From contig NZ_HG992749.1 in assembly GCF_905175385.1 (NCBI RefSeq), positions 1 to 64,000 on the forward strand: a stretch of DNA of 64,000 bases, read 5' to 3'. The translations under genes and the position numbers were made by a program. Each line of letters opens with the position of its first letter. Position 1 is the first letter of the stretch. Source of the DNA: Vibrio sp. B1FLJ16 (GTDB lineage Bacteria; Pseudomonadota; Gammaproteobacteria; Enterobacterales; Vibrionaceae). Under the pieces are notes generated by a model, which was not told the origin of the DNA, did no database searches, and worked only from the letters and a program-made list of their open reading frames with translations. Shown here one piece after another: positions 22,829 to 40,500 of this stretch.

Positions 22829-23809
22829 TTATAGCTTGATCACTACTCGTCCGGTTACCTGGCCATTGGTGATGTCTTCGGCGTATTTAGGTGCTTCTGC
22901 TAGCTCTACTTCAGTACAAGCTTGTTCGAAGTAGCTATCAGGTAGCAGCTCAACCAATTTTTCCCATGCGGCAATACGTTTGTCAGTTGGGCACATGACT
23001 GAGTCGATACCTTGTAGACGTACATTACGCAGAATAAATGGCATTACCGTAGTCGGCAGGTCAAAGCCGCCAGCTAGACCACAGGCTGCTACCGCGCTGT
23101 TGTAATCCATTTGTGCCAATACTTTTGCCAGTACCTTACTGCCTACAGTGTCTACCGCGCCAGCCCAGATCTGTTTCTCAAGCGGGCGAGCAGGCTCTTC
23201 AAACTCTGCACGATCGATAATACGACTCGCACCTAACTTTTCTAGCAGTGGACCGTTTTGCTCAACACGACCAGTGACTGCAGCGACTTTGTAACCCAGC
23301 TGCGCCAGTAATGTCACAGCTACTGAGCCTACGCCACCACTCGCGCCAGTGACAAGGATTTCGCCAGCTTCTGGTTTGATGTCTGCATCAAGCAGCGCCT
23401 GAACACACAGCATTGCGGTAAATCCAGCGGTGCCGACCATCATTGCTTTTTTGCTGTCTAAACCTTTTGGAAGCGGGACTAGCCAATCTGCTTTCAAGCG
23501 AGCTCGTTGCGCCATGCCACCCCAGTGATTTTCACCCACGCCCCAACCTGTGAGCACCACTTTGTCTCCAGTTTGGTAACGAGAGTCTTCAGAGCTTACT
23601 ACTGTACCAGCTAAGTCGATGCCCGGTACCATCGGGAAGTTACGGATAATTTTACCTTTACCAGTAATAGCCAAGCCGTCTTTATAGTTTAGCGACGAGT
23701 AGTCAACATCAATCAGAACATTACCTTCCGGTAGTTGGGCTTCATCAATTTGTTCGATATTGGCGATAGTACGTTTGTCTTCTTGGTTTAGAACTAGAGC
23801 ATTAAACAT
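22829..23809 (-). CDS. acuI: Acrylyl-CoA reductase AcuI / YhdH-type MDR oxidoreductase
   Basis: This zinc-free medium-chain dehydrogenase/reductase has 326 residues from the ATG at 23809 (MFNALVLNQEDKRTIANIEQ); GGAGAACCT just upstream is the ribosome-binding site, so the longer reading to 23857 is rejected. The NADPH fold motif is TGASGGVGSVAVTLL near residue 150. YhdH/AcuI proteins reduce acrylyl-CoA to propionyl-CoA and detoxify acrylate, which matters in marine bacteria exposed to DMSP breakdown. It lies downstream of fadBA, separated by a terminator. Confidence 0.92.
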   Translation of the reverse strand: MFNALVLNQEDKRTIANIEQIDEAQLPEGNVLIDVDYSSLNYKDGLAITGKGKIIRNFPMVPGIDLAGTVVSSEDSRYQTGDKVVLTGWGVGENHWGGMAQRARLKADWLVPLPKGLDSKKAMMVGTAGFTAMLCVQALLDADIKPEAGEILVTGASGGVGSVAVTLLAQLGYKVAAVTGRVEQNGPLLEKLGASRIIDRAEFEEPARPLEKQIWAGAVDTVGSKVLAKVLAQMDYNSAVAACGLAGGFDLPTTVMPFILRNVRLQGIDSVMCPTDKRIAAWEKLVELLPDSYFEQACTEVELAEAPKYAEDITNGQVTGRVVIKL

Positions 23810-23960
23810 GAGGTTCTCCGAGTAAGCGGTGGTGTGGCTGAGATGCCACAGCAGCAAGATATTAACTGCCTCTAAGTGTATGTCTTGTCTGATTATGAAT
23901 AAAATGAAAGTTCATCATTTTATCTATGCGCAGTATGCATTTATTACAGATAACACCTTA

Positions 23961-23993
23961 AAAAATAAAGGGCGACACTGGGTGTCGCCCTTA
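23961..23993 (-). terminator. Terminator after fadA
   Basis: GGGCGACAC (23970-23978) pairs with GTGTCGCCC (23982-23990), and the plus-strand A-run from 23960 gives the U-tract on the minus strand. Confidence 0.88.
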
Positions 23994-24051
23994 AGTTTAA
24001 TACTAAATCGCTTTAGTATTGGCTCTTTTCATCAGGATGCAGATTGGATCA

Positions 24052-27413
<3,362 letters not shown>

Positions 27414-27686
27414 TGTCTATCTCCATGACATACAATCGGTGATTGTCTGTATACCTATTTAAATAGTGCTGTATTCCTCGTAAAAATAGCCTCAAGAAAT
27501 AGGTATCGAGGAAGTGTTTTATTGTTATTCTGGCTTGACCATTAATGTTAGTTTTGATCGGAGAATGTTTAATTTCAATACATTTTTCAAACAAGTGTTT
27601 AACATTGTGCGCTGGGCCAGATCTAATGCTCCCTGATAATTCCTCTCGTGATAAACTTCAAACAAAGACACAAATGACCTAATCCT

Positions 27687-28310
27687 ATGAATGACCAGCC
27701 ATATTTAATCCCAGCGCAGCCTGCTCAGTTTGAAGAAGAAATCAAGAAGAGTGTGTTTATTACCTATCTTGCCCATACGCCTTCTATCGAAGCGGCCAAA
27801 GCGTTTGTGGATCAAATAAAAGTAAAGCACTTGGATGCGAGACATAACTGTTGGGGATTTGTTGCAGGAAGGCCTGAAGATTCGATGAAGTGGGGTTTTA
27901 GTGATGACGGCGAACCATCAGGTACTGCCAGTAAACCCATTCTGGCTCAGCTTTCTGGCTCTGGGGTGGGAGAGATTACAGCGGTAGTCACTCGTTATTC
28001 TGGCGGCATCAAATTGGGTACCGGCGGTTTGGTGAAGGCCTATGGTGGTGGAGTGCAGCAAGCACTCAGGCAGCTTCAAACTATTGAGAAAAAAATCACC
28101 ACAAAGCTGCGACTAACGTTAGACTATGGGTTTATGCCTATCGCACAGTCTATAATGCCTCAGTTTGGGGCGGTTGAAGTCGATGCAGAATACAGCGATC
28201 AGGTCGTGCTGGTGGTCGAAATTGAGCTTCGTGAAGTGGCCTCATTTACCCAAGCTATCATCAATAAAAGTGGGGCAAAGGCTATAGTTACCCCGCTAGA
28301 CGGAAAATAA
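27687..28310 (+). CDS. yigZ: YigZ, IMPACT-family protein
   Basis: This 207-residue UPF0029/IMPACT protein has the N-terminal domain with DARHNCWGFVAG, SDDGEPSGTASKPILAQL, and RYSGGIKLGTGGLVKAYG, all signature segments of the family. The C-terminal domain (about 137-205) is the DUF1949 ferredoxin-like module. Molecular function is not settled; related eukaryotic IMPACT binds Gcn1. It precedes trkH and hemG on the same strand, the same order as in E. coli and other Vibrio, and is probably co-transcribed with them. Confidence 0.94.
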   Translation: MNDQPYLIPAQPAQFEEEIKKSVFITYLAHTPSIEAAKAFVDQIKVKHLDARHNCWGFVAGRPEDSMKWGFSDDGEPSGTASKPILAQLSGSGVGEITAVVTRYSGGIKLGTGGLVKAYGGGVQQALRQLQTIEKKITTKLRLTLDYGFMPIAQSIMPQFGAVEVDAEYSDQVVLVVEIELREVASFTQAIINKSGAKAIVTPLDGK

Positions 28311-28356
28311 TGAAAAAGAGTAAGCGACAGGGACAGCTCCGCTAGTCAATCAATCC

Positions 28357-29814
28357 ATGCAATTTCGTTCAATTATTCGTATCGTCGGGCTATTGCTCGC
28401 GCTTTTTAGTGTCACAATGCTCGCGCCCGCTCTCGTCGCGCTTACATACCGGGATGGTGCGGGTGTGCCTTTCGTCACTACATTTTTCGTTCTGCTATTT
28501 TGCGGAGCCGTTTGTTGGTTCCCGAATCGCAGGCATAAGCATGAGCTAAAGTCTCGAGATGGCTTCCTTATCGTGGTTTTATTCTGGACGGTACTGGGTA
28601 GCGCAGGCTCTATTCCTTTTCTTATTGCGGACAACCCTAATATTTCCGTAACCGATGCTTTTTTTGAGTCTTTCTCGGCGTTAACAACGACCGGGGCAAC
28701 GGTAATTGTTGGCTTAGATGAGTTACCAAAAGCGATTCTGTTCTACCGGCAGTTACTTCAGTGGTTCGGTGGGATGGGGATCATCGTATTGGCGGTTGCG
28801 ATTCTGCCTGTGCTTGGTATCGGTGGTATGCAGCTGTATCGCGCAGAAATCCCGGGGCCAGTAAAAGATACCAAGATGACTCCGCGTATTGCTGAAACAG
28901 CAAAAGCCCTTTGGTATATCTATCTGAGTCTGACTATTGCCTGTGCAACCGCCTTCTGGCTGGCGGGAATGACGCCATTTGATGCAATTAGTCATAGCTT
29001 CTCAACTATCGCAATCGGGGGGTTTTCTACTCACGATGCAAGTATGGGGTACTTTGACAGCTATGCTATTAACCTAATTACAGTCATATTTCTTCTTATC
29101 TCGGCCTGTAACTACACCTTACACTTTGCCGCGTTTGCATCCGGCGGTGTTCATCCGAAATACTACTGGAAAGACCCGGAGTTTAGAGCATTCATCTTTA
29201 TCCAGGTGCTATTGTTTATAGTCTGCTTTTTATTACTGCTCAAGCATCATTCATACACCTCAACTTACGATGCTTTTGACCAGGCGTTGTTCCAGACCGT
29301 TTCTATTTCTACAACGGCAGGTTTCACCACGACAGGCTTTGCTGATTGGCCATTGTTCTTGCCTGTACTGCTGCTGTTTTCATCTTTTATCGGTGGATGT
29401 GCTGGCTCGACGGGTGGGGGCATGAAAGTGATCCGTATTCTGCTGCTTACCCTGCAGGGCGCTCGTGAACTTAAACGTCTGGTTCACCCTCGCGCGGTTT
29501 ACACAATTAAAGTAGGGGGAAGCGCACTACCACAACGTGTGGTTGATGCGGTGTGGGGGTTTTTCTCTGCCTATGCGTTGGTGTTCGTTGTATGCATGTT
29601 AGGCCTGATCGCAACCGGTATGGATGAACTTAGCGCATTCTCAGCTGTTGCGGCTACGTTGAATAACCTTGGTCCTGGTCTTGGAGAGGTTGCCCTGCAC
29701 TTTGGCGATGTAAATGACAAAGCAAAGTGGGTTCTGATTGTCTCCATGTTGTTTGGCCGTCTGGAAATATTTACCTTACTCATTCTGTTCACGCCGACGT
29801 TTTGGCGTAGTTAA
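28357..29814 (+). CDS. trkH: Trk system potassium uptake protein TrkH
   Basis: This 485-residue inner-membrane K+ channel subunit is gated by TrkA and lets potassium in. The four filter-like loops are visible as LTTTGATVIVG, STIAIGGFSTHDAS, VSISTTAGFTTTGF and ATLNNLGPGLG, each with the conserved glycine after the selectivity bend. About ten TM helices fit. Its stop is nine bases before hemG, so they share a transcript. trkA is not in the window. Confidence 0.97.
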   Translation: MQFRSIIRIVGLLLALFSVTMLAPALVALTYRDGAGVPFVTTFFVLLFCGAVCWFPNRRHKHELKSRDGFLIVVLFWTVLGSAGSIPFLIADNPNISVTDAFFESFSALTTTGATVIVGLDELPKAILFYRQLLQWFGGMGIIVLAVAILPVLGIGGMQLYRAEIPGPVKDTKMTPRIAETAKALWYIYLSLTIACATAFWLAGMTPFDAISHSFSTIAIGGFSTHDASMGYFDSYAINLITVIFLLISACNYTLHFAAFASGGVHPKYYWKDPEFRAFIFIQVLLFIVCFLLLLKHHSYTSTYDAFDQALFQTVSISTTAGFTTTGFADWPLFLPVLLLFSSFIGGCAGSTGGGMKVIRILLLTLQGARELKRLVHPRAVYTIKVGGSALPQRVVDAVWGFFSAYALVFVVCMLGLIATGMDELSAFSAVAATLNNLGPGLGEVALHFGDVNDKAKWVLIVSMLFGRLEIFTLLILFTPTFWRS

Positions 29815-29823
29815 GGGGGAATC

Positions 29824-30351
29824 GTGGCAAAAGCGTTGTTCTTATACTCTTCTCGTGAAGGGCAAACAAAAAAAATTCTTCACTATATAGATGAGAAGCT
29901 CACGGATTTTGATTGTGACTTAGTGGATCTGCACTCCGTTGATACGATTGATTTTAGCGCTTATGACAAAGTGTTGGTTGGGGCTTCTATTCGTTACGGC
30001 CATTTAAATAAGAAGCTATATCAATTTATTGAACGTCATCTCAGCCAGTTGGAACAGCATAAAGTGGCATTCTTTTGCGTGAACTTGACGGCACGCAAAG
30101 AAGATCGGGGTAAAGATACTCCCGAAGGAAGTGCATATATTCGCAAGTTTTTGATGAAATCTCCCTGGAAGCCGGCGTTGATAGGCGTATTTGCAGGTGC
30201 GCTTTATTACCCGCGTTATGGGTGGTTCGACAAAATGATGATTAAATTCATTATGTCGATGACTGGCGGGGAAACGGACACAACGAAAGAAGTCGAGTAT
30301 ACCAACTGGGAAAAAGTGACTCTTTTCGCGGATAAATTCAAAGAACTGTAG
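29824..30351 (+). CDS. hemG: Menaquinone-dependent protoporphyrinogen IX dehydrogenase
   Basis: This 175-residue flavodoxin-like enzyme oxidises protoporphyrinogen IX to protoporphyrin IX in heme synthesis, passing electrons to the quinone pool. The GTG start gives MAKALFLYSSREGQTKKILH, where SSREGQT binds the FMN phosphate. The long insertion about residues 100-150 (ARKEDRGKDTPEGSAYIRKF, then YPRYGWFDKMMIKFIM) is the HemG-specific loop. It lies nine bases after trkH. No clear terminator is seen before the rRNA promoters. Confidence 0.95.
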   Translation: MAKALFLYSSREGQTKKILHYIDEKLTDFDCDLVDLHSVDTIDFSAYDKVLVGASIRYGHLNKKLYQFIERHLSQLEQHKVAFFCVNLTARKEDRGKDTPEGSAYIRKFLMKSPWKPALIGVFAGALYYPRYGWFDKMMIKFIMSMTGGETDTTKEVEYTNWEKVTLFADKFKEL

Positions 30352-30430
30352 AGATAATGTGCTTTTATTAAAGGTTTTGATGCAAATTCACCCGAATGAT
30401 AGAAAATTTGAAAAAATCATAAAAAAGGGC

Positions 30431-30633
30431 TTGCCAATGTGATCGCAATCCCTATAATGCCACCTCGCTGACACGGCAACGCTTCGAAAGAGGCAAAGTT
30501 GAAGTTAGCAAGCCAAATTAGCTAAGCGGAAACGCTGAAAGAAAGTTTGAAAAAAGTGTTTGACACTAAACTTTATCTCGCTAAAATGGCCGTCCTGTTT
30601 GAGCAAAGCTCAGCAGGAAAGCTCTTTAACAAT
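30431..30633 (+). promoter_or_regulatory. rRNA operon promoters P1 and P2 and boxA
   Basis: P1 is TTGCCA (30431-30436), 16 bases, TATAAT (30453-30458). P2 is TTGACA (30560-30565), 16 bases, TAAAAT (30582-30587), followed by a GC-rich discriminator. An A/T-rich UP-like tract (about 30400-30428) precedes P1. The antitermination boxA GCTCTTTAACAAT lies at 30621-30633. These explain the 450-base gap between hemG and 16S. Confidence 0.85.
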
Positions 30634-30804
30634 ATAGACCTATCAATCTGTGTGGGCACTCGTTGATGATAATCCAATTCGAAACTTCGGTTTCAAATTA
30701 GGTTTCAATGATACGAAGTGACCATTGAATCTTCGGATTCAGCACAGTCAATTCAAACATTACTTTATGTAATGTTCAGTATTCATTGAGCCGAACAAAA
30801 TCTT

Positions 30805-32357
<1,553 letters not shown>

Positions 32358-32447
32358 TACGATGATTACTCACGATGAGTGTCCACACAGATTGATATGG
32401 TTTATGAAGTTTAAGAGATAGAACATCCCCCAAGATGTTCACTTAGT

Positions 32448-32523
32448 GTCCCGTTCGTCTAGAGGCCTAGGACACCGCCCTTTCACGGCGGTAACAGGGG
32501 TTCGACTCCCCTACGGGATACCA
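32448..32523 (+). tRNA. tRNA-Glu (TTC)
   Basis: This 76-base cloverleaf has anticodon loop CTTTCAC, T-loop GGTTCGACT and an encoded CCA end. It is the first of four spacer tRNAs between 16S and 23S. Confidence 0.98.
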
Positions 32524-32525
32524 TT

Positions 32526-32601
32526 GGGTCGTTAGCTCAGTTGGTAGAGCAGTTGACTTTTAATCAATTGGTCGCAGGTTCGAATCCTGCACGACCCACC
32601 A
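32526..32601 (+). tRNA. tRNA-Lys (TTT)
   Basis: This 76-base cloverleaf has anticodon stem-loop TTGACTTTTAATCAA with TTT, T-loop GGTTCGAATC and encoded CCA. It follows tRNA-Glu after two bases. Confidence 0.98.
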
Positions 32602-32633
32602 TTCCTTCCATTAGGAATTAAAACTCAAAATAT

Positions 32634-32709
32634 GGGGCTATAGCTCAGCTGGGAGAGCGCCTGCCTTGCACGCAGGAGGTCTGCGGTTCGATCCCGCATA
32701 GCTCCACCA
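32634..32709 (+). tRNA. tRNA-Ala (TGC)
   Basis: This 76-base cloverleaf has anticodon stem-loop CCTGCCTTGCACGCAGG with TGC and encoded CCA, a usual rRNA-spacer tRNA. Confidence 0.98.
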
Positions 32710-32723
32710 TATTTTGAAATAAT

Positions 32724-32799
32724 GGGCGATTAGCTCAGTTGGGAGAGCACCTGCCTTACAAGCAGGGGGTCACTGGTTCGAGCCCGGTATCGCCCACCA
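32724..32799 (+). tRNA. tRNA-Val (TAC)
   Basis: This 76-base cloverleaf has anticodon stem-loop CCTGCCTTACAAGCAGG with TAC and encoded CCA. It is the last of the four spacer tRNAs. Confidence 0.98.
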
Positions 32800-32870
32800 T
32801 CTTTAAGCGCATTTTCTTTGAAATAGAAAGCAGAGTGCTTTTAAAAATGGTTACTTCATTGAAGTGATTA

Positions 32871-32883
32871 GCTCTTTAACAAT
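32871..32883 (+). promoter_or_regulatory. boxA in the 23S leader
   Basis: GCTCTTTAACAAT repeats the boxA seen before 16S and should load the Nus/SuhB antitermination complex for 23S transcription. Confidence 0.8.
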
Positions 32884-33078
32884 TTGGAAAGCTGACAAAA
32901 TAATCTTTAAGATTATTTGTAAAGTTCTCAAAGTATTCCTAAGGGAATACAACTAACAACACATTCAAGTGTTCTTGGAATTTGAGTCCGGCAAAATCGA
33001 AAGCTGTCTCGCTCATTCAAATAATGAGACAGCAACTTTGGTTGTTTAACTTCAATTCGAAACTCCTTCGGGTTGTAT

Positions 33079-35970
<2,892 letters not shown>

Positions 35971-36060
35971 ACAACACCCAAGGGGTTTTGATGGACTCAA
36001 TGAAAGAACATTGAATGTGTAAGAACGAGAATTAAAAACAGCTTTCCAGATTAAAGAATT

Positions 36061-36180
36061 TGCTTGGCGGCCATAGCGTTTTGGACCCACCTGATTCCAT
36101 TCCGAACTCAGAAGTGAAACAAAACAGCGCCGATGGTAGTGTGGGGTTTCCCCATGTGAGAGTAGGACATCGCCAGGCTT
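36061..36180 (+). rRNA. rrf: 5S ribosomal RNA
   Basis: TGCTTGGCGGCCATAGCG through GACATCGCCAGGCTT gives about 120 bases with pairing termini and the conserved CCGAACTCAGAAGTGAAAC core. Confidence 0.97.
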
Positions 36181-36222
36181 TAAATTATGGACATTCGTTG
36201 TAATAACGGGTGATACCACTGC

Positions 36223-36299
36223 GGAGTGGTAGTTCAGTTGGTTAGAATACCGGCCTGTCACGCCGGGGGTCGCGGGTTCGAGTCCCGTCCACTCCGCCA
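36223..36299 (+). tRNA. tRNA-Asp (GTC)
   Basis: This 77-base cloverleaf has anticodon stem-loop CGGCCTGTCACGCCG and encoded CCA. It is distal to 5S and is followed at 36309-36332 by a small hairpin (ACCTCGCTTATGCGAGGT) before tRNA-Trp. Confidence 0.98.
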
Positions 36300-36358
36300 C
36301 TTATCAGAAACCTCGCTTATGCGAGGTTTTATTGAATTTAGAATATAATAAATTCGTT

Positions 36359-36435
<77 letters not shown>

Positions 36436-36440
36436 TATTT

Positions 36441-36473
36441 AAGGCTCTAGTTGAAAGACTAGAGCCTTTTTTC
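36441..36473 (+). terminator. Terminator of the rRNA operon
   Basis: AAGGCTCTAGT (36441-36451) pairs with ACTAGAGCCTTTTTT (from 36458) and is followed by T's. Confidence 0.92.
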
Positions 36474-36475
36474 AT

Positions 36476-36892
36476 TTTATTCTCTGACGGTTTATAGAAA
36501 AGGAACGTCTACGGACCGGGAATTAGATACTTTGCCGTCTTCCACGCTTTTGATAGTTAAGCATATCTGGGTTTGAAGTCTTATACTGGTTGTCCTTATC
36601 GTCTGTCAGAGTAGCAATTAAACCAATTCAATATCTACCGAATCTTCCACAATATTGGTTTGAGCAGGATTACTAAACGCTTCAACCTCTCTAAGCTCTT
36701 ACAGCAGGCGAGATAATCTAAAAAACCTCAATCGAAACACTCCTTAAGAGCCAAAGACCGATCGTTCTAAGATGCTTACCTCTTCGGTGCTGCTTGTTTT
36801 ACTAAAGAGGCCAGAAGATTGTATCTCTACTTAGCAATAGAGAAGCGGCGTGCGAGAATTTAAACCTCATTTTTGATACTGCTCCAAGGTAA
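36476..36892. other. Decayed intergenic DNA, no intact gene
   Basis: All six frames are broken by stops and no start-stop pair of note is found. Some short stretches look protein-like (for example a plus-frame peptide around 36805-36855 reading EARRLYLYLAIEKRRARI), which suggests an eroded gene. Together with the transposase tail just downstream it is best read as the remains of an inserted element. Confidence 0.5.
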
Positions 36893-37036
36893 AAACATTC
36901 CGTCATCATTTGGATTGAGCGAATTGGCATCAAAGTTATATCTGGAAAGGGTACTCACACTAATTCTATCAGCTACATCCCACCATATTCGCCAGAGATA
37001 AATACAATAGAAAAAGAGTGGGGCTGGTTAAGTTAG
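36893..37036 (+). pseudogene. Remnant of an IS630-type transposase C-terminus
   Basis: In one plus-strand frame, 36893-37033 reads through KHSVIIWIERIGIKVISGKG and then YIPPYSPEINTIEKEWGWLS before a stop at 37034-37036. The PPYSPE-(L/I)N-x-IE-x-xW motif, with the last acidic residue of the DDE triad, is typical of IS630/Tc1-like transposases. The upstream catalytic part, a start codon and recognisable terminal repeats are missing, and the expected C-terminal tail is cut off. It is a dead fragment downstream of the rRNA operon. Confidence 0.75.
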
Positions 37037-37111
37037 AATAAATTGGCAAACCGATGCCCGTATAGTAATACGGTGGTTGTTGATTGTGTTTGTGGTGCTT
37101 GGTCGCTTTAC

Positions 37112-37146
37112 AGGAAATAAAAGCAGAGCTATCTCACTCTGCTTTA
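37112..37146 (-). terminator. Terminator after ubiK
   Basis: AAAGCAGAG (37120-37128) and CTCTGCTTT (37137-37145) form the stem; the minus strand continues TTATTTCC. Confidence 0.75.
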
Positions 37147-37182
37147 GAGGCTGGGTAATAATATGATTGGTGTATTTATCTG

Positions 37183-37428
37183 TTAGCCAAGCTTCTCTTC
37201 AAGCTTTGCCAGTTTTGCTTCCATTTCCGTTAACTTCTGGCGCGTACGAAGAAGAACTTGGGTCTGCACATCAAACTCTTCACGGCTTACAACATCAAGC
37301 TTGTTAAGCTGGCCTTGAATTACTTGGCGAACTTTCTGATCAACATCAGCACCAAGCTCTTTCACAGGTGCAGGCATAGAATCGTGAATTTGTTTAGCGA
37401 TTTGCTCTAGTTTCTTTGGGTCAAACAT
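37183..37428 (-). CDS. ubiK: Ubiquinone biosynthesis accessory factor UbiK
   Basis: This 81-residue YqiC/BMFP-family protein reads [20 protein letters not shown] at the start, followed by an amphipathic helix and a C-terminal coiled coil (about 45-80, [20 protein letters not shown]). UbiK trimerises through the coiled coil and helps the aerobic Ubi complex with UbiJ. It is a single-gene unit. Confidence 0.94.
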   Translation of the reverse strand: MFDPKKLEQIAKQIHDSMPAPVKELGADVDQKVRQVIQGQLNKLDVVSREEFDVQTQVLLRTRQKLTEMEAKLAKLEEKLG

Positions 37429-37534
37429 AGTGACTAAAACTCCTTTAGATTTGCCCTCATTCTAAGTAATTGATACGGGAAAGTCGCTAGTTGGATTGCA
37501 AAAAATCGAGATGGCTACAGTAAACATCAAGCAA

Positions 37535-37562
37535 TAAAAAAGGTCACCGAAGTGACCTTTGA
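37535..37562 (-). terminator. Terminator after the RND efflux operon
   Basis: AAAGGTCACTT and its partner (plus 37540-37560) form a strong hairpin with plus-strand A's at 37535-37541 acting as the U-tract on the minus strand. Confidence 0.88.
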
Positions 37563-37573
37563 TAATTTAGCTT

Positions 37574-40500
37574 TTAGTACTTGTCAGTGAGCTGGAGCTG
37601 TGCGGCTTTTGCTTCATCAACGCGTGCTAACTTTTCCAGGTCTTTGTCCTCGACAAAGATTGGCAGTGGTTTGTGCTTCTCAGCCAGGTAGCTGTAGATA
37701 ACTGGCAGTACGAACAGGGTAAACAGCGTACCAATTGCCAGGCCAGCCACGATGACGATACCGATACTAAAGCGCTGAGCCGCACCAGCACCGGTTGCAT
37801 ACATCAATGGGATAAGACCGGCAATCATCGCTGCAGTAGTCATCAGGATAGGGCGCAGACGAACTTTCGCCGCTTCCATCACCGCTTCTGTCTTACCCAG
37901 GTTGTTGTGCAATTGCTCCTCTTTGGCAACTTCACAGATCAAGATACCGTGTTTGGTGATCAGACCAACCAGTGTAATTAGACCCACCTGAGAGTAGATG
38001 TTCATCGATGCAGCCCCCCAGGCTAAAGCAATCAATGCCCCACACACTGCCAGAGGAACCGACACCATGATCACTATTGGGTCTTTAAGTGATTCAAACT
38101 GAATCGCCAGAACTAGGAAAATGATTGCCAAGGCCAAACCAAACGTCGCATACAGCGCGCTGCCTTCTGTTACAAACTGACGTGATTCACCCATATAGTC
38201 ATGGTTGTAGCCGCTTGGCAGTTTAGTTTCTGCAATGTTCTCAAACCAGTTAATTGCATCACCCATTGCAGTGCCCGGCGCAGGAACAGCACCTATCGTT
38301 GCAGAGTTCAGCTGGTTGAAGTGAGGTAGGGAACGTGGCTCAGCAACCACATCGATACTGACCAGGTTGCTGAGTGGAACTGCATTGCCGTCGGCTGCAC
38401 GCACGTAGTAGTTGTTCATCGACTCCGGATTGAGACGCCACTTACGCTCTACTTGAGGGATAACTTCGTATGAGCGGCCGTTCAGGTCGATACGGTTTAC
38501 GTAGCCATCTGCCATCATCGTACCCAGCGTGATACCGATGTCTTGCATGGTTACGCCATATGCCCCCGCCTTATCTTTGTCGATATTGATTTTCATCGTC
38601 GCCGAGTCATAGTTCAGGTCCAGCATTGAATAGACGAACATCGGGCTCGATTTCACTTCCGTCAACACGTCTGTTGCAATAGCGAATAAGCTCTCAAATG
38701 CATTTGGTGTGGTCAGGACAAACTGAATTGGCAGACCGCTACCTGCACCAGGAAGTTCAGGCATTTGGAATGCAGTGACCGCCATTCCCGGCACGTCCGC
38801 AACTAATCCACCCACACGGCCAGTTACGTCAGCTTGGCTTGCTTCGCGTTCACTCCAGGGCACCATAGAGGCGATACCAAACGCTTGGTTTGAGTTAGGT
38901 ACACCAGAGAACACCTGAGCGAATTGCACTTCTGGTTGTTCAGACAGAATCTTATTCACGTCATTCATGGTGTTTTGGATAAAGTCGAGGTTTGCGTTAG
39001 ATGGAGCAGTACCCATTAACACAACTACGCCTTTATCTTCCGAAGGCGCCAGTTCGCTCGGGATAAACTTGAACAACAATGGAAGGCTGGCAAATACAAT
39101 CACAGCGAAACCGATAACCACAGGACGGTGCAACATTACTGCATTCAGCATTCTTGCGTAGTGGTTTGTCATTCGATCCAAAACGCTGTGTACTTTTTGT
39201 TCAAACTTGCTTGGTGCTTGGTGGGCTTTAAGCATTTTTGAACACATCATCGGTGATAGTGTCAGTGCGACAATACCTGATACGAATACGGCACCAGCAA
39301 GCGTTAATGCAAACTCTTTAAACAGCGAGCCCGTGATTCCGCCCATCAACGCGATTGGCGCGTAAACCGCACCCAAGGTGAGTGTCATTGCGATAACCGG
39401 TACGGCAATTTCACGTGTACCAATAATGGCTGCACGGAACGGTGATTCACCGAGCTTAATGTGTCGGTCAACGTTCTCCAGTACCACGATCGCATCATCC
39501 ACCACCAGACCGATCGCCAGTACCATCGCCAGTAGCGTCATTAGATTCCAGGAGAAGCCCATTGACTGCATGACCATTGCTACACCAATCAATGAGAGAG
39601 GGATAGTTACGATCGGGATGATTACCGCACGGAATGAACCTAGGAATAGTGTGATTACAATCAGTACGATCACTGCCGCTTCAACGATAGTTTTGATTAC
39701 TTCGTTAATCGACTCGTTGATCGCGATAGTTGAATCGTACATCACGTTCATTTTGATTGTGCTAGGCAGGTTACGTTCAAGCTGCGGCAGCAGGTTGAGC
39801 ACATCCGCGGCGATGTTAATCGGGTTAGCACTTGGTGCTGCATTTATTGCAGCAACGACTGCCTCCTGACCATTCGCACTGGCTCGGTATACGTCGTGAC
39901 TTTTCTCCAGTGTTACCTTGGCAATGTCACTCAAACGTGTAACGTTACCATTATCGGTGCGGACAACAAGATTCTTAAGCTCATCAACGTTAGAAACCTG
40001 CGTGTCGGCACTGCCATTATAAAGTACAAACTCACCGATAGCCTGACCTGTAGCAGACTGATAGTTGTTCGCACTCAGTACACCCATAACATCGGTTGCA
40101 GTAAGGTTAAACGCAGCCATCTTTGCAGGGTCCAGCCAAACACGCAGTGCGTATTTCATACCTCCGTACAGATCAACTTTTGACACACCATTAACGGTAA
40201 ATAATTGAGGGTTTATTACGCGTTCAAGATAGTCGGTGATCTGACTTGAAGACAGCTCGTCACTGGTGAAGCCAATATAAAGTACCGCTGTAGTCGAGCC
40301 AGTCGACATGGTTACGGTAGGATCTTCCGCCTCTTTAGGCAGCTGGGAGCGAACCGAGTTGGTCTTCGCCAGTACATCAGACAGAGCGGCATTCGGATCG
40401 GTGTTTAACTTCATTTTCACAGTGATGGTGGATTTACCCAACACTGACTGTGAAGTCATATAGTCGATATTGTCTGCCTGTGCGACCGCTTGCTCCAATG

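Noticed and set aside
27414..27686. A FadR operator before fadB
   Set aside because: CTGGGCCAG near 27614-27622 is a short palindrome but lacks the TGGTNNNACCA layout of FadR sites.
36308..36332. Full terminator between tRNA-Asp and tRNA-Trp
   Set aside because: The small hairpin has only four T's after it and tRNA-Trp follows directly, so processing or weak attenuation is more likely than a strong stop.
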